DNA of 64,000 nt from Jacaranda mimosifolia (Eukaryota; Streptophyta; Magnoliopsida; Lamiales; Bignoniaceae), in the NCBI GenBank assembly GCA_018894105.1, contig CM032120.1:33812710-33876709 (forward strand). The letters run 5' to 3'. Positions 37,199 to 49,716 of this stretch are shown here, in pieces. A model generated the notes under the pieces. It searched no databases and was not told the DNA's origin. It saw only the letters and a list, made by a program, of their open reading frames with translations. The stretch's first letter is position 1; every line of letters begins with the position of its first letter. Both the position numbers and the translations under genes were made by a program.

Positions 37199-37244
37199 AC
37201 CACCTAAAGTCATTCTATTCACATCTAATGATTGGTAAATAGGA
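37024..37244. repeat. Perfect 21-bp inverted repeat around the right end of the TIR element
   Basis: Positions 37024-37044 (TCCTATTTACCAATCATTAGA) are the exact reverse complement of 37224-37244. The ~180 bp in between contains the right end GCATACCAATC. This looks like a second, smaller inverted-repeat element or a rearranged end of the first. Confidence 0.85.
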
Positions 37245-38219
37245 AATATATTTTAAGACAAAAAGAGAAAAATAAAAAATAAAAAAAGAAGAAGAAGAAG
37301 AAGAACATAAATGAGACATTTCCCCTAGCTAATAAAATCAAGCTGAATTGTTAATCCAACAACATTAATGTGTAGAGCAAGCATGTATTACAGTAACGCT
37401 TGGTGAATTTCTTGATGTTTCAAATACCAATTTTGTGGGGTTTGTCTGTGCAACTCCAATTTTCTATACTTTATATTATTCATAGATCAACTGACTCTTA
37501 ATAATTAATTTGATATGTTTTATAATGAATTAATAAAATTAAAATTATAGTTTACTTCTTTACTCTTTAATATTTTTTCTCCCTCTTCAAAATTTTATAT
37601 TTTATGTTTTAATTATTTTATTTATTATAATTTTTGTTTATTAATGTTAAAAATTTAAATAAATACATTGATATAAAAAGAAAAGAGTATTATATAAAAA
37701 TAAATAAAAATATTCTATGCTATTTTATACTGCAAAAAGTTTTAATACACACAAATTGTAGCAAAGTTACTAGTAATTATAATATTAGAGACCAACGGGT
37801 CCCAGAAAACTTATTTAAAAATAACACATTTAATTTTTGTGCTGGTGTACAAGATAGCAGTAGAAATCCATGAGTTAATAAGAGAGGCCTTTGGATATGA
37901 GAATTGCTTATAAATTTATTGAGTGCATTTTGATATTAGGCTATGATTAACTTGTTCAAAAGATATATTCAATAAATACATATGAATTTTTTGGACAAAA
38001 CTTGTATGATATATAGACATTCTTTTTCTTTCAATATTTAGTTAAATGTGGAATAGAAAATTATGAAGTCAATTTATGACCACATGTTCAGCAGGGCGGC
38101 TCACAATTTTATTTCATTTAATTTAACAAAAACCCCAGATGACATTTTTGCCATTAATTACCGGATGTATGGTAGTGTGAATTGTCCATACGATGTACCA
38201 TGACGACGTGGAAGGCCAA
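37245..38219. other. AT-rich DNA without recognised genes
   Basis: A short (GAA)n run lies near 37286-37303. The frame at 37634-37873 is AT-driven and matches nothing I recognise. Confidence 0.6.
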
Positions 38220-38485
38220 ATGGATGGGTTAGGCGGCCGGAACTCGGAAGATGGGAAGGGCAATTATCATAATGGACTCACCGGCGCGGCTCTCAAATTT
38301 CTACGTACGAAGATTTCAACCCGAGACGTCGGCGGATTTCAGGGCCGTGGTGTGGTACGTACAGTGGTGGAGAGTTAAAGAGAAGGGAAAAGGGTTGCAA
38401 AATACAAATTGTATTCGATGGAAGGCGAACAAGGTCAAGATCATAGATTCAGTAAAGGATTACGTTGGTTGGTTCAAGAAACATA
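38220..38485 (+). pseudogene. DUF3511 pseudogene, paralogue of 28153-28410
   Basis: It starts with the same MDGLG codons and keeps recognisable stretches of the functional copy: CGGCTCTCAAATTTCTACG, AGATTTCAACCC, GTACAGTGGTGGAGAGTT, AATACAAATTGTA and AAAGGATTACGTTGG. Several indels break the frame in the N-terminal half and again within the domain, so the DUF3511 region is split over at least two frames with a stop. The surrounding DNA does not obviously match the flanks of the functional gene. Confidence 0.85.
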
Positions 38486-40435
38486 TATACATACATGTGT
38501 ATATATATATATATTTCTTCTAGTTATTTTAAGACAGGGACAAATTAATTAAAGAATGACGTACCATGACCTCTTAAAGGTCTTAAAAAGTGCATGAGTG
38601 AAACTACCACACACCAAATATCCTAAAAAGTCATGACAAGGCTAGCTAGTTCCATGTATGAACAAAAGAAACTAAGATAATAATTGTTCACAATATTAAT
38701 TTCTGTAAAACATTAATGATCCATATATATACTAGCATGTGTTTAATGCGATGCACGAAATTAATTTTAATACTAAAACAACTTATTCTATAATAATATT
38801 CATTTTATTTTATGTGATTAAAAAAATATGCTGTAATTATTTTTAATACTTAAGGAAGGAAAATCTATTATTAGATAACATAATACAAATATTTCAACTG
38901 AAAAAAATTAAACATGAAGATAATTTGTACTTGAATAAACTATCAAATATCAAGAATTGCTAACTCTAATTATATATTATACAAAAAAATTTAAAATAAT
39001 AAAAATAGAGCAGAATAATTTATTCCATTCATTTTCTAAATTGGTTGATAATTTATATTATACATATTTGATATGATAAATGAGCAAACTAATTTTTCCA
39101 CAATATAAAGCCTTTTTGTATGATTTCTTAATAATGTAGAAGTCATAATTACAATTTTCATAATATTTGAGATTTTAAAAATATCAAGTATAGAGTAAAT
39201 ATATAATCTGTACTTAATTTATCAAAACAACTTATATTAGGATGTTATCTTATCACTAATATGATATGTCATTTGTAACATGTCATATTTTATAAACTAA
39301 AATATTTTTAATGTTTGATACAACTATAGTAAGTAAAATTTATTTATTTTTATTTAGAGAGTTATTTCATTATTTTTAAAATTATCATATATTATGTAAA
39401 TAATCACAAAATATTAAGTAAATTTCAATATCAAAATATAATATCAATGTTATATGAATTTCTTTTCATAAGTGCAAATTGTATAGATAGTTTAATACAA
39501 TACTTGATTTGGAATAAATTTTTTGATTTGCCATTAAATTCAAATATTAGTATTTGCACATGCAAAAATATTCTTTTATGAATAATTACTTTGCCAAGAT
39601 ATAAAAAAAAATACGCAATATAAATATAAAACTATGTAAATAAATATATTAAAATATAAAAATTAATATCATTTGCTATTTAATTAAGTGATAATTTATC
39701 AAACTTTTGAAAAGTTTGGACTACATCAACCATATATGTTTACTACAAAAAAAATCTACTTCAAATAATTGAGAATGTAATTTCCACTGTTATGTTGTTA
39801 AAAATTAAAAATGATTATAGTTGAAAATTTTGATAATATAAAAATAAAATTGAGAGTTTATAAATATTATGAAAAGTAGATTTTTATATTAAAAATAAAT
39901 TATAGATTCAAATTACATCATTTATTAAAACTTATATATATTGTTTTACTTAAAAATATTATCTAGAAAAAGATCATCATAAAAATAGTTAAATTTTATA
40001 AAAAAATTAATGAATTGAGGAATTACATATCAATTAATTTATAATATTTCTCAAAGTTCAAATTTTTACCAAGAAAATGATGATTTGATAGTTCACATAA
40101 ATAATTGTCTATCCTTTTTATAAGAAACAGATAAATTGTAAAGTTTTTTTAAGCAAGTCACAATATTAAGAGGCAACCATCGTTGTTAAATATTTTTTTT
40201 ACTTTTAAAATAAAGTTAATATAAATTATTTAAAATTCATATATTTAAAAGTTCTAAGTCATTCAAAAATAATTATTTAATAAGATATAAAAATAATTCA
40301 TTTGAAATCAAATAATTAAATAATTTTTATCTATTAAGTTTTTAATCAAAAATAATTGAATGGTGTATTACTTTAGTCAAATATAAAGTTGTTATATCTA
40401 TATAAATAAAAAAAGAATTTATTAAACATGAAAAA
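38486..40435. other. Very AT-rich DNA, nothing recognised
   Basis: No gene, RNA or paired repeat was identified. A (TA)n run lies near 38497-38512. The last five bases (AAAAA, 40431-40435) are the left target duplication of the large Gypsy element. Confidence 0.6.
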
Positions 40436-43011
40436 TGTAGCATCCCACTCATGGTAACCCCGAAAATGAGACACTACACAGTTCAGTCTTAACCTATCAA
40501 ACTCATTCATCATATAAGACCCATAATAACAATTCAAAACCTATCACAATAAACATCAACATATTTAACTTAACAGGTTCACAATCTCTTAAGTACATAC
40601 CATAAGTTGTCTCGAATCATAATTCATAATATTTACATACTCAAGATCACAATTCAAACTTACATATCATAAACATTCTAAGTTTAGAAAACCGCAAGTT
40701 CAAAAGAGACCTAGGCACACATATATATATCCAAGTGCTATTATAAAACACATGCTTCACGCTTCCGGCTCAAAATGTACTTTCCATCACCTATAGCTGC
40801 CTGAACAAATAGCATAATGCAAGAGGGTAAGTCCAAAGGACTTAGTGAGGGATAATAACAAGATAACAATAGAGATCTATCAAGGAACCATCAACTCAAC
40901 AGATCAAAATTTACAGTCAAATCAATTAAACATACAGAACAAGATAGATTCAGAATTAGACAGTATCAATACCAAAACAGGAAACTCTCTTGCCTTATTG
41001 CTCCATAAACAGATTTCAAACAGATAGGAAACAATCAGGTAAAGCAAACCCAAAGTATATGCATTCCAATAGCATATAACTAGTCATGTATACTAGGTTA
41101 TCCTTATACCAGACAGTCAGACAGTATTGCCAAAGCATGGTAGATTGGCGCATGGTTGTGCCCATACGGAGTGTATGGCGCACAGTGATGCCTAGGGGGA
41201 AATCCCTAGTGCACTGCCCAATACCCAAGGGGGAATCCCTAGCGTACCATTCATACCAATGGGGAAATCCCTTGCGTACCGATCAAGCCCTTGGCCATTC
41301 AGTAACAGATCAATAAACAGTTGGCAGATGCACAGGGGGAAATCCCTAGCACACTGCTAATACCATATAACGATAATACCAACAAGGCAAACAGTAACAG
41401 TAAATGACAATACATATATCACAACAGACAGTATAGCGAACAGTTGAATAATAGGATAGTCGGATATCAGAACAGTACAGACAACATGATAGATAACAAA
41501 ATGAACAGATAACATATATCAGATAAACGTTTTGAGTGCCAGAACAAATCAAAAATAGAATCATAACAGAAATAACCCTCATAGGGGGTCCGAATCAGAT
41601 AACAGAATATCAAAGAGATCTTAACAGATCCCGAATTTCAATAACAGTACAATCAGTTCAGAAATAGTAACCCACACAGGGGTTTATCATAAATACCAAA
41701 AAGTGAAATGAAGTGCTAGATTGGCAGACCCTCACCTCCAATATCCAAAAAGAATCTATTGCCGCCTACTGGTATGTGGGACCCACATTGTCGTCACCTA
41801 TACAAAATAATATTTTTACAATCAAAATCCATATTCAACTCTACTAATCTAATTAACCATTAATAATCTAAAATCACTAGTTAGCCGATTAATATATAAT
41901 CGTTATAGAACTTAAACAATACTATTGGCCCAAAATAACTAATAAAGTCATTATTGCCAAAATAATCCAAATTTTCATATCATTTAATAACGGAACATAT
42001 ACTAATCCTCAATTACTTAATCATTCTCATAATATTGTCCAAAAATTATAATAATAACTCAATTCTTCATAATCAGTTCCATCGAGTATCACTTAGGTCT
42101 TAAATCCACAATTTAGGGTTTAATCAATTAATAAATTCATTTAGTCCAAACTTAGGCTATAACGAGATAAATCTAGGTCCACTAACTACACAATATTCCA
42201 AACATGCGAAACACATATCAATCTATATATAAATTCTCATTATCAAAAAATTACAAAGTTAAACGAGATAACGGTACAATATGCATATATACATGTATAA
42301 CAAAACTCTTCTTCCAATCCTTTACCACGATCCAATCAACGAGACCTTAGATTCATGAACTAAACACACGGTTGTGTTCGTCACGTTGAGGGGAGAAAAA
42401 TGTCCTCCCGCGGCCGATGCCGGAAAAATGCAAAACCACCACTGTTGGTTGTGTCTCATCCTTCTGAGTCCAAATCTCCAACTTGTTTTCAGTTTTGAAG
42501 CCTGGATAGCCTTCAACCACCGGTCACCGTTTCCATGGCGTTGGGTGGTGCATGTGGGTGCAAGGTGTGGCTGAGGGTATGGAGAGATGGTTTGTGATGT
42601 TAGAAGGGAGGGAAGTAGCCGAAGGTGGTGAAGGTGGTGAGAGTGTGGCACGGGAGAGAATAAGGAAGAAAGAAAAATGGAAGGAAAAAAAAATGAAGGA
42701 AAAATGTTTTGTAAAATTCAATTTTCTGAATTTGAAATTTAGCCCTCAATTTATATAAGTTATTCAATTCAGCCTTCTTGTTTGTGGAAATAAGATCTAG
42801 ACCTTAATTGACTTCAATCCTTCCATGCAAGCCCCAAAGTTTAAAGAAAATGTTCAATCAAGTTTTCAAAATTTATGAATTGACGCCAAAACTTTATAAA
42901 TTAATTAAATAAAATAAAATTTCATAAATCAAAAAATAAAATGAAATAACAATTAACATAAATCATGAAATAATAATTAACATAAATAGTGAAATAATCA
43001 GGGATGTTACA
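40436..43011 (-). repeat. LTR of element 5 (3' LTR in element orientation)
   Basis: A 2576-bp LTR, TGTAGCATCCCAC...GGGATGTTACA. Compared with its partner it lacks about 200 bp near 42535 (the partner has 54437-54640 there) and has fewer copies of the GGGAAATCCC array. Frames such as 42322-42651 (-) and 42552-42758 (+) are not protein-like. Confidence 0.92.
41186..41372. repeat. GGGAAATCCC array in the LTR, four copies
   Basis: The imperfect palindrome GGGGGAAATCCCTAGNGCAC or its variants occurs near 41191, 41229, 41261 and 41336, usually followed by TAGCGTACC or TAGCACAC. The matching array in the other LTR (49717-49946) has six copies. Confidence 0.85.
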
Positions 43012-43030
43012 GACCTCCCCCTCTAAAAGA
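43012..43030 (-). other. Polypurine tract of element 5
   Basis: On the - strand this reads CTTTTAGAGGGGGAGGTC, a purine-rich tract directly next to the LTR, as required for plus-strand priming. Confidence 0.8.
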
Positions 43031-43039
43031 ATCTGGCCC

Positions 43040-43496
43040 CTAGATTCTCACCTGAATACTGGAAGAGTTTGGGATATTGTTGGCGCATGAGATCCTCTTG
43101 TTCCCAAGTAGCTTCTTCCACGTTATGATTACACCATAATACCTTTATTTGTGATATTCTCTTATTTCTAAGCTCTCAAAACTTTCAGTCTAGGATGCGA
43201 ATTGGTTGTTCCTCATATGTCATATCACTCTTCAGTTGCATAAGTTCAGGTGATACGACGTGGGAAGGATTAGGGTAATATTTTTGAAGTTGCGACATGT
43301 GAAAAACGTCGTGTATTTCTGCTAGATCCTGGGGTAGTATAAGACGATATGCCATTGGTCCAATTCTTTCACATACTTTATACGGCCCAACGTACCTTGG
43401 ACTAAGTTTTTCGCCTTTACCAATTCGTCTAACCCCCTTCCTCGGAGATACCTTAAGGAATACTCGATCACCAATCTCAAACTTCAAATCCTTCAT
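43040..43496 (-). pseudogene. Integrase C-terminus (GPY/F) and chromodomain-like tail
   Basis: The frame 43496-43185 contains FEIGDRVFLKVSPRKGVRR, GPYKVCERIGPMAYRLILP (the GPY/F module) and DVFHMSQLQKY. After a stop, a further segment reads ISQIKVLWCNHNVEEATWE, the hallmark of the chromodomain fold in plant chromoviruses, and ends PKLF near 43046. Chromodomains bias insertion toward heterochromatin. The stop between the two parts shows decay. Confidence 0.88.
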
Positions 43497-43517
43497 TCAC
43501 TTATTGGCATAACTCTT

Positions 43518-44330
43518 TTATCGATCCTGGGCTGCCTTCATTCGCTGCTTAATAACTTGTATCTTTTCAATTGTTTCTTGAATCAACTCAGGTCTTATAG
43601 TTTCGGGAGTCTTATCGGTGCTAACTCTGTGCTCTTCCAGATCCCAATATAATGGTGACTGATACTTCCAACTGTATAATGCTTCGTACGGTGCCATCTG
43701 AATAGTTAACTGATAGCTGTTGTTGTATGCAAATTCTATTAGTGGCAAGTGTCGGGCCCAACTTCTTTCAAAATCTAAAACACATTCCCATAGCATATCT
43801 CCAAGATACGAATAACTCTTTTCGATTGCCCATCCATCTAAGGATGAACGGTGGAGCTAAATCGTAATCTGGTTCCTAGATGCTCCAGTAGACCCTTCCA
43901 AAGTCTTGATGTTAACTTTGGATTTCGATCTGATACAATACTGGTCAGAATTCCATGCAATCAGACAATTTCTTTAATGTACAGTTTGGCTAGCTTCTCA
44001 ACATTATACCGTGTCTCGATTGGCAAGAAGTGAACAGACTTGGTCAGCCGATCTCCTATCACCCAAATACTATCATAACCTCCTCATGCCTTTGGTAGAC
44101 CAGTCACGAAGGCCATTGTGACCTGCTCCTATTTCCAATTAGGAATCGGAAGCAGCTGCAGCAACCCTGACAACAGCTGATGTTCTGCTTTTACGAGTTG
44201 GCAAGTCAAGCACTTCTGCACATAATTAGCAACATCTCTCTTTATTCCATTCCACTAGAATTGCTTCTTTAGATCCTGATACATCTTTGTGCTTCTTGGA
44301 TGTACGTAGAACTTAGTTTTGTGTGCTTTT
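43518..44330 (-). pseudogene. Integrase core of element 5, catalytic residue lost
   Basis: The H2C2-type zinc region (HPRSTKMYQDLKKQF ... CLTCQLVKAEH) is followed by the core: FVTGLPK, GDRLTKSVHFLPI (first D region), IVSDRNPKLTSRLW (second D) and DGQSKRVIRILE. In active Gypsy integrases the last motif is GQSER; here the glutamate is lysine, so the third member of the D,D-E triad is missing. Several stops (TAG/TGA) interrupt the frame. The longest open piece is 43518-43796. Confidence 0.9.
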
Positions 44331-44476
44331 TGTAATAATCTTTCTTTAATCTGTTCTGGCACACACAACCTCTTATGGAATAATAAGGTACCTCGGTCGT
44401 CAATACCAAACTCGGACTCCACAGAACCCTCAACTCTTTTTCTCTATTCTACTATTCATTCATCACTGGCCTGGGC

Positions 44477-45143
44477 TCAACGAATTTTGTCATACAGTTT
44501 AGGTTTTACTGTTATGCCCGCAATCCAAACCCGTTGTTTCAATCTTATCATAACACCTGAATTTAACCCACTAGACGCTTCTGTCCCTTGCAAATGAGCC
44601 ATTCTTGCTTTCCGGCTCAAGGCATCAGCCACTACATTCACCTTCCCAGTGTGGTAAGCGATGGAGAAATCATAATCTTCCAAGAATTCTAACCACCTCC
44701 TTGTCTCATGTTTAAGTCTTTTTGTGAATGTAAGTATTGGAGGCTTTTGTGATTGTATAAACCTCGAACGTGGCTCCATAAAGATAGTGCCTCCACTTTG
44801 ATAATGCAAAGTGATCGCTAGTTCCAGGTCATGAATTGGATAATTTTCCTCATGGGGCTTTAACTTTCATGATGCGTATTCGATGATGCGACCCTTTCTG
44901 CATTAATACGCATCCTAGTCCTTTGAGGAAATCATCTATATATACCACAAAATCCTTCAACCCATCTGGAAGAGCCAAAATTAGGGCTGTAGTTAGTCGG
45001 TTCTTCAGTTTTTGAAAACTCTTCTAACAATCCTCATTCCATTTGAATGGCTGATCTTTCTGGGTCAGTTCAGTTAACGGACCAGCTATCTTTGAAAAAT
45101 CTTAGACGAACCTTCAGTAGTAGCTAGCCAATCCTAAAAAGCT
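44477..45143 (-). pseudogene. RNase H region of element 5
   Basis: Readable pieces are QPFKWNEDC and KSFQKLKNRLTTA, VVYIDDFLKGLGCVLMQKG (first acidic motif of Gypsy RNase H), and RRWLEFLEDYDFSIAYHTGK with VNVVADALSRK, the strongly conserved end of the domain. The upstream part has several stops and frame changes; 44477-44809 is open. Confidence 0.88.
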
Positions 45144-45982
45144 TTATACCTCAGTAACATTTTTGGGTCTTTTCCAGTTGACAATTACTTCCACTTTAGA
45201 AGGGTTGGCTTCTACCCCATGTTGAGTAATAACATGACCTAAAGAAGCTACTCTATCTATCCATAATTCATACTTACTAAATTTAGCATACATCTTATGC
45301 TCTCTCAGAGTTTTAAGAACGATGTGTAAGTGTTTCATATGCTCTTCTTTGGACTTGGAGAAAACCAATATATCATCAATGAAAATGACTATGAATTGAT
45401 CTAGATATGGTCTGAAGATTCGATGCATTAAGTCCATGAATGCCGCTGGGCATTAGTTAGACCAAATGGCATTACCACGAATTCAAAGTGGCCATATCGA
45501 GAATTGAAGGTCGTCTTTGGAATGTCTTCTTCTCTAATTCTCAGCTGATAGTAACCCTTCCTCAAGTCCAGCTTCGAGAAGATCTTAGATCCTTGTAGTA
45601 GATCAAATAGCTCTTCAACATACGACAGATGATACTTATTCTCGACGATGACCTTGTTCAATTCTCTATCGCCAATGCATATCCTCAAAGTCATATCCTT
45701 CTTCTTTATAAACACTACTGGGGCTCCCCACGGAGATGTGCTGGGTTCGATAAACTTTTTCTCCAATAGTTCTTGCAGCTAACTTTTCAACTCTTTCAGT
45801 TCTGCAAGTGCCATTCTGTATGGGGTCTTGGAGAATGTTGTTGCCTCCGGCAGAGTATGTATAACAAACTCTATCTCTCGGTCAGGAGGCAATGAATTCA
45901 ACTCTTTAGGGAATACATCTGGGTATTCCTCTACTACATCCACTTCTTCAAGCTTAGTAGTGTTTTGTGGTTTGTTAATCAA
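45144..45982 (-). pseudogene. Reverse transcriptase of element 5
   Basis: Starting with EEYPDVFPKELNSLPPDREIE, the domain continues with [29 protein letters not shown] (first catalytic Asp), [14 protein letters not shown] and FIDDILVFSKSKEEH (the catalytic DD pair), then NPSKVEVIVNW. A stop after ELKS near 45779 and a frameshift near 45430-45440 split it into three frames. All catalytic Asp are retained. Confidence 0.92.
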
Positions 45983-46450
45983 GTATGCCAGAAATCTTTG
46001 CCCACTTTTTTTTCAATATCCATCTTGCCTCTAATGCTGATATTATCAATATCGGGGAACTTTTGCCTGCCGATAGGCTTTTTGCTATGGATGTCCCTTC
46101 CCCAAGCGTAATACACTTGGTATAACAATCCATCTGAGCTTTATGATGGTATAGCCAATCCATTTCGAGTATTACATTGTACCCCTGAATGGACATTTGT
46201 ATCAGATTGGCTGGATACACTGGGCCTCGATCTCCATTGGGCAATCCCGAAACATGGTGTCAGTTACCAACCCCACTCCCAAGGGTGTTTGAACCTCTAC
46301 TTGGTATGCCATGGTCTCAGCTTGCATTTTTAATTTTTGTGAAAAGGCAACAGATATAAAAGAATGTGAGGCACCTAGATCATACGAAACTTTACCATAA
46401 GTTTTAAGAATAGAAATCATACCTTCTACAACTTGGCACCTCTTCGCCAA
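45975..46450 (-). pseudogene. Aspartic protease region of element 5, active site altered
   Basis: The frame 46450-46202 has YDLGASHSFIS, which corresponds to the D-S/T-G active site of retropepsins, but the middle residue is Leu. It is followed by VEVQTPLGVG and DCPMEIE; the next frame has GYNVILEMDWLYHHKAQMDC, the second conserved protease block of Gypsy elements. A frame change lies between the two. Confidence 0.85.
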
Positions 46451-48761
46451 TTAGTGCATAGACATGGGCCCAAATCTTTTATTTCCCTCCAGCTCCCGCT
46501 ACAGCTTTTCCCCTCTCCATAGGTGATGGGTTTCTTTTCCCGGGACAGTCCTTTAGGAAGTGTTGGTCACTTCCGTAGTGTAAGCTACTTTTTTCCAATA
46601 GTTCAACTCTTCATAGCTTGTTGATTCACAAAAACCACATTGCATGGGTGCTTTATTCAGAGCCTGTCTTATGCCGCCCGTCTGGGGAGTTTGTTGGGAA
46701 AAACCCCCAGTTTGTAGCTTGGGATGTTACCTACTAGCGCTACTCTCCCCTGCTGGATATGGTCCTCCTTTTCGACCTCGCTCTTTAATCTTCCGAATTT
46801 CTTGTAATTCTTACTCCAACTTTAATGCTTTATTTACCGCCTGGTCAAAATTCAGAATATCACAAATAGCCAACCCCTGCCGAAGTTCTAGTCGGAGCCC
46901 TTGCACAAACCACTGTGTCTGCCGGTCTTCATCTTCTTGAATATAAAGGGCATACTAGAGAAGTCGGCTAAATGTTGCTTCATACTAACTCACCGACTGA
47001 CCTCCTTGAATCAAATCCATGAACTCATGCTCCCTAGACTACTTGACTACCAAGGGTATATATTTCTTTTTGAACTCCTTGGTAAAATTATCCCATGTTC
47101 GGTAGGTCCACATAGTTATTCATCGACGATCAATCATCCTCCACCAACCTCTAGCATGCCCCATCAAGAGAAATGTGGCAAATCTCGCCTTTTGCTCATC
47201 GGGATAGTGTCAAGTTTCAAATATAACTTCCAGACTTTCTATCCACTCTTCTGCCTTCTGATCATCTGGATTCCCAAAGAACTTAGAGGGTTGGAAGCGT
47301 AAAAATCGTTCCAAGTGCTCGGTCATCTGTGTTCACATTAACTGCCCTAGCTCTCTCGATTGGCTGGGGGTCCTGTCATCTAGGTCTCAGTTCCTCACGA
47401 GGAGTAGATCCTATCGATGATTCTATTGGTGGCTGATCAATATGAGGTGTTTGTGAGACCTCCTCATCTGGCATAGGTAGTTGGTATGTAGGCCTTTCAT
47501 GTCTGGGAACTCGTGGTGCATTGGCTGGTTGACCTACTAGTCTGCCTCTTCAACATGTCCTGACCAGAGCTGGTCTACCTATACTTCCATGGGAGGCTAT
47601 TATCACTTGTGATTTCTTAAGTGAATCTCACGCCTGCAATCACACGTTTCAAAACAACATGCCAACATGGTTATGCCTTCAAATTTCTCTTGAACTTGAG
47701 AATAGTAAAGAAAAGTAAAGCAAAGCAAACTTAATAAAATCTTGATAACTTAAAATAACAAAAAAAAAAAAAGGGAACTAAAACCAAAATATGAGATAAT
47801 TTTATGACATACTAATTAGCGTTAGCAGAGTTAGGCAAATATACAAGGGGTCCCAAGTTCAAAATAGCTACGCCAACTACTCACCGAATTGCATTAAAAA
47901 TGATAAGGCAAGAGAAAAGAAGAAGGCAAAGATATAAGTCAATACTAGGCATCTAAGTTCTAAATACATCGACCTTATGTACATAGGTACCAAAAGTCAA
48001 CAGGAACACCTAGTCGTCACTGGAATCATCCTAGTCCGTAATGTCAGACTGAGCCTCCTCATCACTAAATATCCACTGGTTGAAATCATCCCACATCAGG
48101 TCTAGGTCCATCTCATCACCTTCAGGCTTGTTGTCAATCTCCAGTTGTGCTACTATTGGGGGTTTCGGGATGGGATCCGCATCAGGGGCTTCTTCAGGCT
48201 CTTCCTCAAGCACCGAAACTGGCTCTCTTACAGGTCGTTCTTCATTCTATAGTCCCTATCTGTGCTCAGGTGCTGGGGCTAGATAAATCCCCGAAGGTTC
48301 GGCCTCCGTGTCGATCCTCATGCCAACATCGATAGCCTGGTCGATCGCTCTACCATAACAATCCATCATCCTACTAATCTCGTCTACTGCCAGATAGGGA
48401 ACATCGACAAACCTCCTATAGTCATACTCCAACGTTCTGAACGTAGCCTCCATTTAGGTTTGTATAGTACGAAGATCCTGAATTTGTGCCTCGGCTACAC
48501 TAATTCGTACACCTTCCCGTTTAACATCGCTCATAAGTCAATCCATAGGATAGTCTCGAGTTCCTAACATGGACTTAAGCTGGTGTGATTCTGCTTGGGT
48601 TTGCATGAGGGATTCATGCTAGTCATAGAGTCTCTCTTCTAGTTTCGGCACAACTTTCGTAAATTTTTCTTCGCTTCTTCTAAAGTTCTGACCCTATCTT
48701 CGGGGGTCTCTTTCCTTGGTCCAACAGCTGGTTCCTTGCCTTCCCTATGATCATTCGCCAT
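46451..48761 (-). pseudogene. gag of element 5
   Basis: The - strand start at 48761 (MANDHREGKEP) leads through an acidic region (48213-48031, rich in Glu/Asp/Pro) to the retrotransposon gag core near 47330-46760: GNPDDQKAEEWIESLEVIFE, ARGWWRM, DNFTKEFKKKYIP, HEFMDLIQGGQSVSEYEATF and QGLRLELRQGLA. A degenerate zinc-knuckle region follows near 46620. Stops at several places break the frame. A + strand frame at 46901-47302 is a shadow. Confidence 0.82.
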
Positions 48762-48952
48762 CCTACAACACAAAATTTTTATAGAAATCTATTTCATTAG
48801 TACTTAACGATAAAATCCATTCCTAATTCCTGAAATCATATAAAACTTTCTAATAGGCCTTAAGTCCTCAAAGTTCAAATACTAACTGAGCCAAACAATA
48901 AGTTAACTATCAGTCCCAACAGTGTTCGATACCTAGGTCATCGCTAACTTAG

Positions 48953-48964
48953 GCTCTGATACCA
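48953..48964 (-). other. Primer-binding site of element 5 (iMet-tRNA)
   Basis: The - strand reads TGGTATCAGAGC exactly, five bases from the LTR that starts at 48970. Confidence 0.95.
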
Positions 48965-49716
48965 CCTTCTGTGGCACTCCACTCAGGGGTAACCCCGAAG
49001 ATGAGATACTACACAGTTCAATCTTAACCTATCAAACTCATTCATCAAATAAGGCTCATAATAACAATTCAAAACCTATCACAATAAACATCAACATATT
49101 TAACTTAACAGGTTCACAATCTCTTAAGTACATGCCATAAGTTGTCTCGAATCATAATTCATAATATTTATATACTCGAGATCACAATTCAAATTTACAT
49201 ATCACAAACATTCTAAGTTAAGAAAACCTCAAGTTCAAAAGAGACCTAGGCACATATATATCCAAGTGCTACTATAAAACACATCATTCATGTTTCCAGC
49301 TTAAAATGTACTTTCCATCACCTAGACCTGTTTGAACAAATAGTATAATGTAGGAAGGTAAGTCCAAGGACTTAGTGAGGGATAATAACTAGATAACAGT
49401 AGAGATTTATCAAGGAAACATCAACTCAACAGATCAAAATTTACAGTTGGGTCAATTAAACATATAGAACAAGACAGATTCAAAATCAGACAGTATAAAT
49501 AGAAAAATAGGAAACTCTCATACCTTATTATTCCATTAACATATTTCAGATAGACAGGAAACAATCAGGTAAAGCAAATCCAAAGTATATGCATTCCAAT
49601 AGAATATAACTAGTTATGTATACCAGATCATCCTTATGCCAAACAGTCAGATAGTATTGCTAAAGCATGGCAGCTTGGCGCATGGTTGTGCCCATACGGA
49701 GCGTATGGCGCACAAC

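Noticed and set aside
42322..42758. Frames in the LTR of element 5 (109 and 68 codons)
   Set aside because: They lie in LTR sequence and are disrupted or altered in the partner LTR (54214-54874), so they do not look protein-coding.
48080..48335. + strand Ser/Gly-rich frames
   Set aside because: Shadows of the acidic gag segment encoded on the - strand.
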